A DNA stretch of 64,000 nucleotides from CAVSUZ01 sp963795415. Its GTDB lineage: Bacteria; Pseudomonadota; Alphaproteobacteria; Acetobacterales; Acetobacteraceae. How positions within the stretch are numbered: position 1 is the stretch's first letter; every line of letters starts with the position of its first letter. Position numbers and translations under genes: made by a program. Positions 54,228 through 63,151 of this stretch are shown here, piece after piece. The stretch spans positions 1,116,001 to 1,180,000 of the forward strand of contig CAWCHQ010000003.1 of the NCBI GenBank assembly GCA_963795415.1. The letters run 5' to 3'. The notes beneath the pieces were generated by a model, which was not told where the DNA came from, ran no database searches, and worked only from the letters and a program-made list of their open reading frames with translations.

Positions 54228-55006
54228 TACAATGCGCCACCGAAGTAGATTTCGGCAAGCGCGGGATCGGCGATGATTTTGGCGGGCTCGCCCTGGGCGA
54301 GCAGATGGCCCTGATGGAGGAACAGCACCTCGTCGGCGATCTGCTGGACGACGCGGGTGTTGTGCTCGACGACGAGGAGGGTTTTTCCTTCCGATTGCAA
54401 CTTTCTGAGCAGGGTCATGATCTGGTCGAGTGCGCCGGCGGCGAGGCCGGAGGCGGGTTCGTCGAGCAGGATCAGCTCGGGGCCGGTGGCGAGGACACGG
54501 GCGATGGTGAGGAGCTTCTGCTCGCCATAGGAGAGGTTGCGGACGCGCTGGCCGGCGCGGTCGGCGAGGCCGACATGATCGAGGAAGGCGCAGGCTTCCT
54601 GGCGCCGGCGGGCTTGCGCTCGGGCGGTGTGGAGCGGGCGGAAGATGGCGGCGACGGGTTCCTCGCCGGGCTGGCGGGGCAGGCCGATGAGGACGTTGTC
54701 GAGGGCGGTGAGCTCGGTGAAGAGGCGCAGGTTCTGGAACGTGCGGGCGATGCCGGCGTGGAGAATGGCCTGTGGTTTGAGGCCGCTGAGGGTGCGGCCA
54801 CGGAAGGCGACGGCGCCTTCCTCGGGCCGGAGGAAACCGGTGATGATGTTGAAGATGGTGGTCTTGCCGGCGCCGTTGGGACCGACGAGGCAGGTGATGC
54901 GGTTCTGCGCGATGGCGAACGTTGTGCCGTCGAGGGCCTGGAGGCCGCCGAAGCGTTTTCTGAGGTTGGAGACCTGGAGGTAGGGCGGGGTGACGGCTTT
55001 GGGCAC
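54227..55006 (-). CDS. livG: Branched-chain amino-acid ABC transporter ATP-binding protein LivG
   Basis: 259 aa. LRKRFGGLQALDGTTFAIAQN, Walker A GPNGAGKTT, NIITGFLRPEEGAVAFRG, GIARTFQNLRLFTELTALDNV (the LivG-type hallmark), NLSYGEQKLLTIARVLA (signature) and LILLDEPASGL. GTG start at 55006. Upstream of it lies the palindrome cluster and no permease gene, so the operon has been cut or rearranged, or the rest is elsewhere. Confidence 0.93.
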   Translation of the reverse strand: MPKAVTPPYLQVSNLRKRFGGLQALDGTTFAIAQNRITCLVGPNGAGKTTIFNIITGFLRPEEGAVAFRGRTLSGLKPQAILHAGIARTFQNLRLFTELTALDNVLIGLPRQPGEEPVAAIFRPLHTARAQARRRQEACAFLDHVGLADRAGQRVRNLSYGEQKLLTIARVLATGPELILLDEPASGLAAGALDQIMTLLRKLQSEGKTLLVVEHNTRVVQQIADEVLFLHQGHLLAQGEPAKIIADPALAEIYFGGAL

Positions 55007-55036
55007 CTGGTTATCGTATCGTGCGCTGGATGATTC

Positions 55037-55197
55037 ATACCAGCCGGCCGAGAGTTTGACTCTTGGGTATATGATCGGCCGGCTGGTATCCTATTGATTT
55101 CGCGCGGGGCCGCCCCACCAACCGGGGGTTCCCAACGCGCCAGCGCGTTGGGGGCCCGACCGCGCGCATACCAGTCGGCCATTCGGCCGCCTGGTAT
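55037..55197. repeat. REP-like cluster of three hairpins
   Basis: ATACCAGCCGGCCGA (55037-55051) pairs perfectly with TCGGCCGGCTGGTAT (55075-55089); CCCAACGCGC / GCGCGTTGGG (55131-55152) form a second perfect stem; ATACCAG-T-CGGCC and GGCCG-C-CTGGTAT (55168-55197) a third. The first and third share the ATACCAGnCGGCC half-site, as in BIME/REP elements. It fills the gap upstream of livG. Confidence 0.75.
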
Positions 55198-55245
55198 CAC
55201 ACAGAGGGGCCACCGAGGGCACACCGACGAAGGGACGTGTAGCCG

Positions 55246-55600
55246 TGATGGCAATATTGGATAGGCGTGTTTACGGAGGAATTGGTGCCGCTGAGCATTC
55301 GCAGCGAAGAGGTCGAGCTGCGCCGGGTTGAGAATGGCTTCGTCAGGCGTAGCATCGCGAATGGCGAAACCGCTCCTTTGTTCATTGGTCGGCCGGTGGT
55401 TACGACCGGAAACACGAGATCGTGCAGGCCGAAGTCGTAGAACTCATGCTCCTGATGCTGATCGATGGCCTGCAGATACGCTCGGAGCTGACGCTCGATG
55501 GTACCGCGGAAACGCCGGTAAATGCGATTTTCGACACTTTAGCGTTAGCGTTCCGCGCAGCGAAGGACGCACTCCGCGCCGCCAGCTTGCCCGGTTGACC
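55246..55600 (+). pseudogene. Fragment of an unrecognised protein gene, frame broken once
   Basis: Plus strand frame reading WQYWIGVFTEELVPLSIRSE and PLFIGRPVVTTG continues, after adding one A to AAA at 55410-55412, as KHEIVQAEVVELMLLMLIDG to the end AAKDALRAASLPG. Codon third positions are GC-rich as in real genes. No start codon with ribosome site; the 5' part is probably lost or in another frame. The minus strand also reads open here, so strand is not certain. No family recognised. Confidence 0.35.
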
Positions 55601-55653
55601 CGCCTTCAGAACCGATGTTCGACTTCCATCACCTTGCAAGACGGAAGGCGGAG

Positions 55654-57076
55654 ATGAGCAGTCAAAACCCACCCGACGCGAAGCACTCCCGGTCCGGCGT
55701 CAGCCGCCGCAACATGCTGACCGGAACGGTATCAGCACTCGCCGCGGTCGGCGCTACATCGGAAGCGCAGGCACAGACACCGCCACAAGCGGTGCCCTCG
55801 CCGGCAACTTCAGCCTCCCAGGCACGCCGGCCAAACATCCTCGTCATCTTCGGCGACGATATCAGGCAATCCAACATAAGCGCCTACACATTCGGTCTGA
55901 TGGGATATCGCACGCACAATATCGACCGGATCGCGCGCGAAGGGATGATGTTCACCGACTATTACGCCGAGCAGAGCTGCACCGCGGGTCGGTCATCCTT
56001 CATCACCGGCCAGTCCACGCTCCGCACAGGCCTGTCGAAGGTCGGCATCCCCGGCGCCACCCTCGGGCTGAACGCCGCCGATATAACCATCGCGGAAGCG
56101 TTGAAACCGCTTGGCTACGCTACTGGCCAGTTCGGCAAGAACCACCTTGGTGACCGCAACGAATTTCTGCCCACGGTGCATGGCTTCGATGAATTCTTCG
56201 GCAATCTGTACCACTTGAATGCCGAAGAAGACCCCGAGGACCCTGATTTACGCACGTTCGCCCGTCGATGCGCGGCCAGAGCGGGATGCCGGACAACGAA
56301 TACGCCGACGGCATGATCGAGCATGACGGCGATGTCGGCAAGCTGTTGAAGGCTCTCGACGACCTCGGCATCGCAAACGACACGATCCTGCTCTACACGA
56401 CGGACAATGGGCCGCACATGAACTCCTGGCCCGACGGGGCGATGACGCCGTTCCGCAGCGAAAAGGACACCAACTGGGAAGGTGCGTTCCGCGTTCCGGC
56501 CATGGTGCTCTGGCCAGGCCATATCGCGCCAGGTACCATTTCGAACGAGATCTTTTCAGGCCATGACTGGTTCCCGACTCTGCTCGCCGCAGCCGGTGAT
56601 AAGGACGTGAAAGATCGCCTCCTCAAAGGCTGGCAGGCCGGCGACCACACCTACAAGGTCCATCTCGACGGCTACAACCAGTTGCCGTATCTCACCGGGC
56701 AGCAGGACAAGAACGACCGCAAGGGATTTATTTACTTCGACGACGACGGCCACCTAGTTGCCCTGCGTTTCAACAACTGGAAGCTGGTGTTCGCCGAACA
56801 GAAGACACCAGGGACATTGGACATCTGGGGAGAGCCGTTCACCTTCAGGCGATTGCCGCTGTTCTTCAATTTACGGATGGACCCGTACGAACGTGCGGAA
56901 ATCACCTCAATAGTTACTGGGACTGGCCAGCGCACAAAGCTTACCTGCTGATGGGCGGACAAGCGATCGTCGGTCAATTCATCGCGACCTTCAAAGAATA
57001 CCCGCCCCGGCAGCGGCCGGCGAGCTTCAGCGTGGACCAGATCATGGAAAGGTTACAGCAGCCGGCTAACGACTGA
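55654..57076 (+). pseudogene. Arylsulfatase-type sulfatase, broken
   Basis: Exported hydrolase of sulfate esters, with Tat leader GVSRRNMLTGTVSALAAVG. The sulfatase core is RRPNILVIFGDDIRQSNIS, and EQSCTAGRSSFITGQS carries the Cys destined for formylglycine (CxAxR). After NAEEDPEDPD the sequence jumps directly to THVRPSMRGQSGMPDNEYADG (at about 56245-56250), out of frame; intact relatives as I recall them have a long segment between these points, so tens of codons are missing. A second break (AA for AAA at 56909-56910) precedes the end YWDWPAHKAYLLMGGQA to AND. Likely a pseudogene. Confidence 0.83.
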
Positions 57077-57157
57077 ACGAGCATCCGGTCGCGGAGAGGC
57101 GTGGGTCACGAAACGGCCGCGCTTCGCCGCGATCAAAATCGCGAACTTTCCCCGAAA

Positions 57158-57826
57158 CTAAAACCCACTCGCCTCGACGGCAGCGACATCCAGCAACCGC
57201 TCGATCACCTCCGGCTCCTGCGCACCGGCAATCGCGTGCCGCCCGCTCACGACAAAGCACGGCACGCCGTTTATTCCCAGCCGGTGCGCCCGCAGATTGT
57301 CCGCGTGCACCGCATCCACTTCCTCATCAGTGACAAGGAACCGCCGGGCCGCGGCAGTCGATAGTCCGCAGGCGGTCGCAATTGCCGTCAGAACCGACAA
57401 ATCCCCGATGTCCCGGCCGTCGGTGAAATGTGCGGAAAACAGCGCCTCCACGACCTCATCAGACCGCCCGAACCGTCCCGCGAAACGCACCAGCCGATGC
57501 GCATCCACGCTCGACGGGGTCCGCCGGATCCGCTCGAAACGGAACATAACCCCCTCGCCGCGTCCTACATCCGAAATCGAGGAATACAGCCGCCGTGCCC
57601 GCTCCTCGCCCCCGAACTTCCGCACGATATAATCCGGCCGGGCCATCCCCGCCCGCGGCATGTCGGGATTGAGCAGAAAATGCCGCCAGACCACCTCGGC
57701 CAACAAATCAGGCCGCCGGCGCAGGGTCCGCCGAAGCCGCCGCACACCCAGGAAGCACCAGGGGCAGACCAGGTCCACCACCACTTCAATCGACAGGCGC
57801 GCTCTGGGCGGGGCGAGAATATTCAC
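57158..57826 (-). CDS. DsbA-family oxidoreductase, FrnE-like
   Basis: 222 aa cytosolic thioredoxin-fold protein. The active-site CPWC lies in VVVDLVCPWCFLGVRRL; NPDMPRAGM, RRTPSSVDAHRLVRFA and GINGVPCFVVSGRHAIAGAQEPE (cis-Pro before Cys-Phe) complete the FrnE pattern. No signal peptide, as for FrnE, which isomerises or reduces disulfides in the cytoplasm under oxidative stress. Lies between the broken sulfatase and the helicase. Confidence 0.88.
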   Translation of the reverse strand: MNILAPPRARLSIEVVVDLVCPWCFLGVRRLRRTLRRRPDLLAEVVWRHFLLNPDMPRAGMARPDYIVRKFGGEERARRLYSSISDVGRGEGVMFRFERIRRTPSSVDAHRLVRFAGRFGRSDEVVEALFSAHFTDGRDIGDLSVLTAIATACGLSTAAARRFLVTDEEVDAVHADNLRAHRLGINGVPCFVVSGRHAIAGAQEPEVIERLLDVAAVEASGF

Positions 57827-57926
57827 CGCGCGACCTCTCCTGCTCTCCCTAAGGAGACTTAGTTCACCCGGATGTCACGGGAATTCCGGCAAGGCAAGCA
57901 AAAATACCGGTCCTGTCAGGCAACTG

Positions 57927-60900
57927 TCAGGCAAACAGCTGCTCGACATCCCCTTCGGTCAGCCCTAGCGGCCCGCCCCGCTCCGCATTCAGTATTCCAT
58001 CCACCAGGGCGCGCTTTCGCCGCTTCAGCTCCTCCATCTTCTCCTCGATCGTTCCTACCGTCACCAGCCGGTGCACGAACACCGGCTTGTCCTGCCCGAT
58101 CCGGTGCGCCCGGTCTGTCGCCTGGTCCTCTACCGCCGGGTTCCACCACGGATCGTAGTGGATCACCGTGTCGGCCGCGGTCAGGTTCAGCCCCGTCCCG
58201 CCCGCCTTCAGGCTGATCAGGAACAGATCCACCTCGCCCTTCTGGAAACGCCCGACAGGGCTGGCCCGGTCTTTCGTAGTCCCCCTCAGCTCGACATAGC
58301 GGATCTTCGCCGCGTCCAGCCGTGGCTTGATCAGATCCAGCATCGAGGTGAACTGCGAGAACAGAGAATCCGCCGCCCGTCCTCCCGCAGCATCGGCAAC
58401 AGTTCCATCAGCCGCTCAAGCTTGGCTGACGCGGCCTTGGCCCGTTTCACCGTCTCAAGCTTCAGCAGCCGGGGATCGCAGCAGGCCTGCCGCATCTTCA
58501 ACAGCGCATCCAGCACGACGATGCCCGACCGAGCCAGGCCGCGCTCCGAGATCGCCTCTCGCACCTTCTTGTGCATCGCCATCCGAACGCCGTCGTATAT
58601 CGCCCGCTGGCCCGCCTCCATCTCGATCTGCTCGACGATTTCGGTCTTCGGGGGCAGATCGGCTGCAACTTCCTCCTTCGTCCGCCGCAGCAGGAACGGG
58701 CGCACGCGATGCGCCAGCATGGTTCGCCTTTCGTCGTTTCCGTTCTTTTCGATCGGGAGCTGATACCGGGCGCGGAATCCTTTGCGTGACCCCAGAAAAC
58801 CCGGCGCCAGAAAATCGAACAATGACCACAACTCGCCCAGATGATTTTGCAACGGCGTCCCCGACAGGCAAGCCGCTGCCGCGCCGCAAGCCCCGCCGCC
58901 AGCTTCGTTGTGATCGCTTCCGGATTCTTGATCGACTGCGCCTCGTCCAACACCACCACGTGCCATTCCTGCTCGGTCAGCACCGACGCATCGCGGGTCA
59001 GCAGCGGGTAGGTGCTGATCACGATGTCATGGCCAGCAATCGCCTCGAACTGTTTCTGCCGCCCGGCGCCGTGCAGCGCCAGAACGCGCAGCTCCGGCGT
59101 AAACCGGGCCGCTTCAGCCACCCAGTTCGGCACCAGGCTCGTGGGGCACACGATCAGTGCTGGCCGATCCAACCTTCCCGCGGTTTTTTCGACTGCCACA
59201 TGCGCCAGCGTCTGCACGGTCTTGCCCAGCCCCATGTCGTCCGCCAGCACCCCGCCCAGTTCCGCTTCCAGCAGGAATTGCAGCCAATCCAATCCCTGCT
59301 GCTGATACGGCCGCAACGCTCCCGCAAACCCCACCGGCAGCACCGCCGCTGGAATCGAGCCGCCCGCCTCCCGCAGCCTGGCGCCCAGCGCCCGCAGCGC
59401 CTCGCCCCCTTTCCAGACGACCTCCGGAACCGCGGCTTCCAGCTCAGCAACGATCGTCGCATCCAGCCGGCTGAACCCGATACGCCCCAAATCGCTCGTC
59501 ATCCCGCCGGAATGCAGCTCGATCAGCGCCGTCAGGATTGGACGGATGCGGCCAACGGGCACTGTCAGAATGCGCCCATCCGGCAATGGCAGCGGCATCG
59601 GCAGATCCTCCGCCGCCAATTCCAGCTGCTCTACCATAGGCGGGCCCATGGGCGAGCCGATCAACGCTGCCAGGATCGGCGCGAGGTCGAGTGGCTCGCC
59701 CTCCACCATCACTCCAAGCGACAGCTCGAACCAGTCGATCCCGCTGCCCTCGATCAGCTCCGCGTTGAACTCGCCCTCGGCTTTTACTAACCGGAACGGG
59801 AAATCCGCCGCCGTTTCGACGACCCAGCCTGCTTCGCGCAGCTCGGGGACACCGGCGAGCAGGAAGGAAAGCTAACATGCATCGCGGTCTGGCGCGGCCG
59901 GAAAGCCAAACGTATCCCGCTCGCGGCTCCCCCAGGGGCATGATACGGCTGAAGCGCAGCAACCCCCAGTTTTCCAGTGAACTCGAGAGCCCCTCGTTCG
60001 CCCGCCCGATCGTGCTGAACCCGGTACAGACGCCCTTGATTCCAGTGCAGGCCGCTTCGCCCGCCCTCCGGCAGCTCGATCGGTCCGTAGCGGAACAGCA
60101 ACCGCGCCGCAGGCACCGGTTCTGCGTTCCCGAGAGGATTCCAGTAGTTGGTCTCAGCCGGAACGCCGGACAATCGCAGCACCGGGGTTACCGGCCCGGT
60201 CAGCCTCTCGGCCTTGGGCGGCTCGACCGGCAGCGGCAGTCGGACGTTCGGCAATCGCTGCCGCAACTCAGCCGCCAGCAGCACCGCCTCGGCTGGCCGA
60301 ACTGTCGGCGCACTCAACAGCCGGGCGGCCAGCCGGCCCGGCAAGCCGAGATCAAGCGGCCCCATCTCGCCGCGCTCTTGATCAACATACCAGGGCGCAG
60401 GGGAGCGTAGCGCGACCACATCGGCTTCGGCCTCGATCACCGGAACCTGGCCACCATCGGCCCGCATCTGCCAGACCAGCCGCGCGGTCCGAGCCGGCCC
60501 TTCCCTAAGCGTCGTTCCATCCACGCTTTGCCACCGCGTCCGGCCTGTTCCCAGCATCCGGCTGAACGCCTCGGCTTGATCCGTCAGCTCATTATCCTTT
60601 GCTCGCGCGGCGAGAATCCGCAGCACAAACCGATCGGACGGACGAAGGAACTCCGCCGGGCTGGCTTCCAGCACACGTTCCACCGGATACGGCCGCTGCC
60701 CGCCAAGCCGCCGCTCTTCTTCAACCGGACCGCCACCGGATCGATGCGCATGACGCTCGGGTTCGAGGCCGCTTCCGCCACCACGAACACCAGTCGGTCC
60801 GTCACCGATGCAGGATACGCCTCGCTGTCTGCCTCGGCGTCCTGCTCCACCCCACGCAGCCAGGCAGAGAAATGGTCCGGCAACCGATTTCGAGCATCCT

Positions 60901-61246
60901 CGTTCGGCTCGCCGGCCTTCGCCGGATCGGCAACGAGCAGCACCGCCGCCACGTGTTTGCAATTCAGTCCGACCGGACAGCTGCAGCGGCCGACAATGTC
61001 GAACCCACCATCCCGCCGCCGCGTCAGCCGGATATGCTGCTCATACGGCCGCGGCCGCGACCCGCGTGTCCGGGCCTGAATCGTGCTGCCGTCAGTTCCA
61101 TATGCGATGCCGCTGACGCAATTCTGCGCCGCATACAGCGCCCCTGCTTCCAGGCTGCGCGCGCTGATCGCGCGCTGAATGTCCAAAATCCAGTCCACCC
61201 GGCCGAGATTCGCAGGAGCGATGCCGTTCCGTAAAACCACATTCAT
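57927..61246 (-). CDS. SWIM zinc finger/SNF2-family helicase (four apparent frameshifts)
   Basis: DNA translocase of the RapA/HepA-like SNF2 group. ATG 61246 starts MNVVLRNGIAPANLGRVD. A SWIM finger (CSCPVGLNCKHVAAVLL) sits at about 90-110. The helicase has Walker A DDMGLGKTVQ, DEAQ box VLDEAQSIKN, ALSGTPLQNHLGELWSLFDF, and the second lobe with SLKAGGTGLNLTAADTV and ATDRAHRIGQ. Frame changes at about 60703, 59873, 58867 and 58363 are each fixed by one added base, giving exactly 1107 codons, strong sign of sequencing errors. Role in chromatin-like remodelling or repair, not proven. Confidence 0.86.
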
Positions 61247-61288
61247 GATTGGAAACTTGGAAGGCGCCTCCGGAGTCGGGCAACCGGT

Positions 61289-61321
61289 AAAAAAAATTGG
61301 CGGGGCTTGTGGCCCCGCCAA
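61289..61321 (-). terminator. Intrinsic terminator in the SNF2 gene leader
   Basis: On the minus strand TTGGCGGGGC, loop CACAA, GCCCCGCCAA, followed by eight T residues (61289-61296 on the plus strand as A). A perfect rho-independent terminator 43 bases upstream of the SNF2 start codon, same direction. The leader further up (61322-61480) has imperfect GCATTGCTGCGATGCA/TGCAGCAAT pairing. Suggests attenuation or an independent small RNA. Confidence 0.65.
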
Positions 61322-61489
61322 GTTTAGGGAGGAAACGTCCAAGAAAGCAGACAGCGCGGCGAACCGCATTGCTGCGATGCACAACCTAGGTTCGCTGGCG
61401 CCCCGATGCAAGCAGAATTTCGCAGTGCAGCAATCGCGAAAAAGCGAATGCTAACCCGTTGTTAAGCCGAACTGCCCATACCTCGCCTC

Positions 61490-62227
61490 ATGCGGGCGTC
61501 CCTCTCCCTTGCCGTCATACTCGGTTTGTCCTCTCCCGCGCTCGCCGCCTTCTCCGTCCCGCCGCCATCTCCATCGTGCCAGCAGGCCGTGGCGGCCGCC
61601 GAGCAGACCCACGCCATCCCCACCGGTCTGCTCTCTGCCATCGCCCAGGTCGAAAGCGGACGCCGCGATCCGGCTACCGGCGCTGTCGCTCCCTGGCCGT
61701 GGACCATTAATGCCGATGGCGATGGCGAATTCTTCACCACGAAGTCACAGGCCGTTCAGTTCGCCCGCACGTCCGACGCACACGATATCGACGTCGGCTG
61801 CATGCAGATCAGCCTGCTGCATCATCCCAACGCTTTCCGCAACCTTGAGGAAGCGTTCGATCCTGTCGCGAATGCCCAGTACGCGGCGACATACCTCCGG
61901 CAGCTTTACCTCCAGACCAACGACTGGACCGCAGCCGCAGCGCTTTATCACTCGGCAACCCCGGCCCTCGCTGCCGATTACCGCCGCAAGGTCCTTGCGG
62001 TCTGGACCAGGGATCCCGCCCAGGCCCCAGGAGCCTCCCCAATCGCCCGCACCTGGGCAGCCACCCTTGGCAGCCCCTTCGGCGGAGCTGCTTTGGGAAT
62101 GGCCGCACCCACCCATGTGTTTGCACCTGCGCCTGCGCCGGTCCTGACTGGTCAATCCACTCCTGGCCGCGGCCTCGCCGCCTACCGCGCGGCACCCATC
62201 CCCATCGCCAGCTTCCGCCACGGCTGA
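61490..62227 (+). CDS. Small lytic transglycosylase
   Basis: 245 aa. Signal peptide (SLSLAVILGLSSPALA), then an SLT domain: PTGLLSAIAQVESGRRDPAT with catalytic Glu, PWTINADGDGEFFTTKSQAV, VGCMQISLLHHPNAFRNLEEAFDP, and YAATYLRQLYLQTNDWTAAAALYHS. The C-terminus is Ala/Pro-rich. IagB/VirB1-like; no secretion-system genes nearby, so general wall turnover is more likely. Confidence 0.9.
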   Translation: MRASLSLAVILGLSSPALAAFSVPPPSPSCQQAVAAAEQTHAIPTGLLSAIAQVESGRRDPATGAVAPWPWTINADGDGEFFTTKSQAVQFARTSDAHDIDVGCMQISLLHHPNAFRNLEEAFDPVANAQYAATYLRQLYLQTNDWTAAAALYHSATPALAADYRRKVLAVWTRDPAQAPGASPIARTWAATLGSPFGGAALGMAAPTHVFAPAPAPVLTGQSTPGRGLAAYRAAPIPIASFRHG

Positions 62228-62332
62228 ATTCCGCCTGCCTCGTTGACATTGCGAGGGTTCCACGGGAAGCAATCCCCGACGGCGTTGAGCGAACCCCTGC
62301 GAAAGCCCGCTGAATGGCTTACCGCCACTCCG

Positions 62333-63151
62333 TTGGCGTGCTACCGATTATCGATAATACATCGAGAATACGCGCTGCCTCCCAACCCCCGCCCGCCACG
62401 CGCCCGCCACGCTCTCCGCGATCTTCGCCGCCAGATCGTGATGAACGAACTCGTGCCCGGAACGGTCCTCACCGAGCTCGCCGTCGCCGCCCAGCTCTCC
62501 AGCAGCCAGGGCGCCGTCCGGGAAACCCTCCTCCGCCTCGAAGGCGAAGGACTGGTCAGCCGTAACGGTCACCAGGGAACCATCGTCACCCCGCTGGATC
62601 GTGAAACCGCCACGGAGATGCTCGATCTGCGAAGACGCATCGAGCTCCGCGGCGGCCGATCCGCAATCACCCGCTTCGGCGCCGGAGACATCGCCGGCCT
62701 TCATCGCCTTCTCGACAAAATGCACGAGGATGCCGCCTGCAACAACGCCTGGGCGCTCATCGAAACCGACACCGAGTTTCACCTTGCCATCTTCCGCCTG
62801 GCGGGATTGCTCGCCCTGGAACCAATCCTCGCCCGATGCATCCTCCACACCCACCGGTTCCGCCTCTGGGCGCCCTGGCACCATCGCCCGCTCCACCAAA
62901 CGGCCGCCCGGCACGCCCCGATCCTCGCCGCCCTGGAACGCGGCGACACCGCCGGCCTGCAGGAAGCGCTCGCCGACCACCTCGACACGATCGTTGAAAC
63001 CAACAGCCAAGGGAGCAGCCAGAACCATGAAACGCCGGAGCTTCATCGCGGTCACCACGGCAAGCCTCATCACCCCCATCGCCCGCCCGCGTGCCCAGGC
63101 GCCAAAAGCCCAGGCGCCAGTGCCGATCCGTTGGTGGTACCATTTCGATGA
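62333..63151 (+). CDS. GntR-family (FCD) transcriptional regulator
   Basis: N-terminal winged helix: LTELAVAAQLSSSQGAVRET, then LLRLEGEGLVSRNGHQG; FCD effector domain with metal-binding His region LIETDTEFHLAIFRLAG. Start uncertain: TTG 62333 keeps the whole first helix, ATG 62441 would cut it, and no ribosome site decides. The reading frame overlaps the binding-protein gene by 125 bp and its last 45 residues (HETPELHRGHHGKPHHPHR) look non-native, so a frameshift near 63000-63030 with the true stop at about 63030 is likely. It probably controls the sugar transporter that follows. Confidence 0.8.
   Translation: MACYRLSIIHREYALPPNPRPPRARHALRDLRRQIVMNELVPGTVLTELAVAAQLSSSQGAVRETLLRLEGEGLVSRNGHQGTIVTPLDRETATEMLDLRRRIELRGGRSAITRFGAGDIAGLHRLLDKMHEDAACNNAWALIETDTEFHLAIFRLAGLLALEPILARCILHTHRFRLWAPWHHRPLHQTAARHAPILAALERGDTAGLQEALADHLDTIVETNSQGSSQNHETPELHRGHHGKPHHPHRPPACPGAKSPGASADPLVVPFR
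62347..62358. promoter_or_regulatory. Candidate GntR operator palindrome
   Basis: Perfect 12-bp palindrome ATTATCGATAAT just upstream of, or at, the regulator start. FCD-type GntR proteins often bind short AT-rich palindromes near their own promoter. It would lie inside the coding region if TTG 62333 is the start. Confidence 0.35.

Noticed and set aside
54305..55033. Acidic plus-strand frame of 242 aa
   Set aside because: Antisense of livG; composition is an artefact of GC-rich codons.
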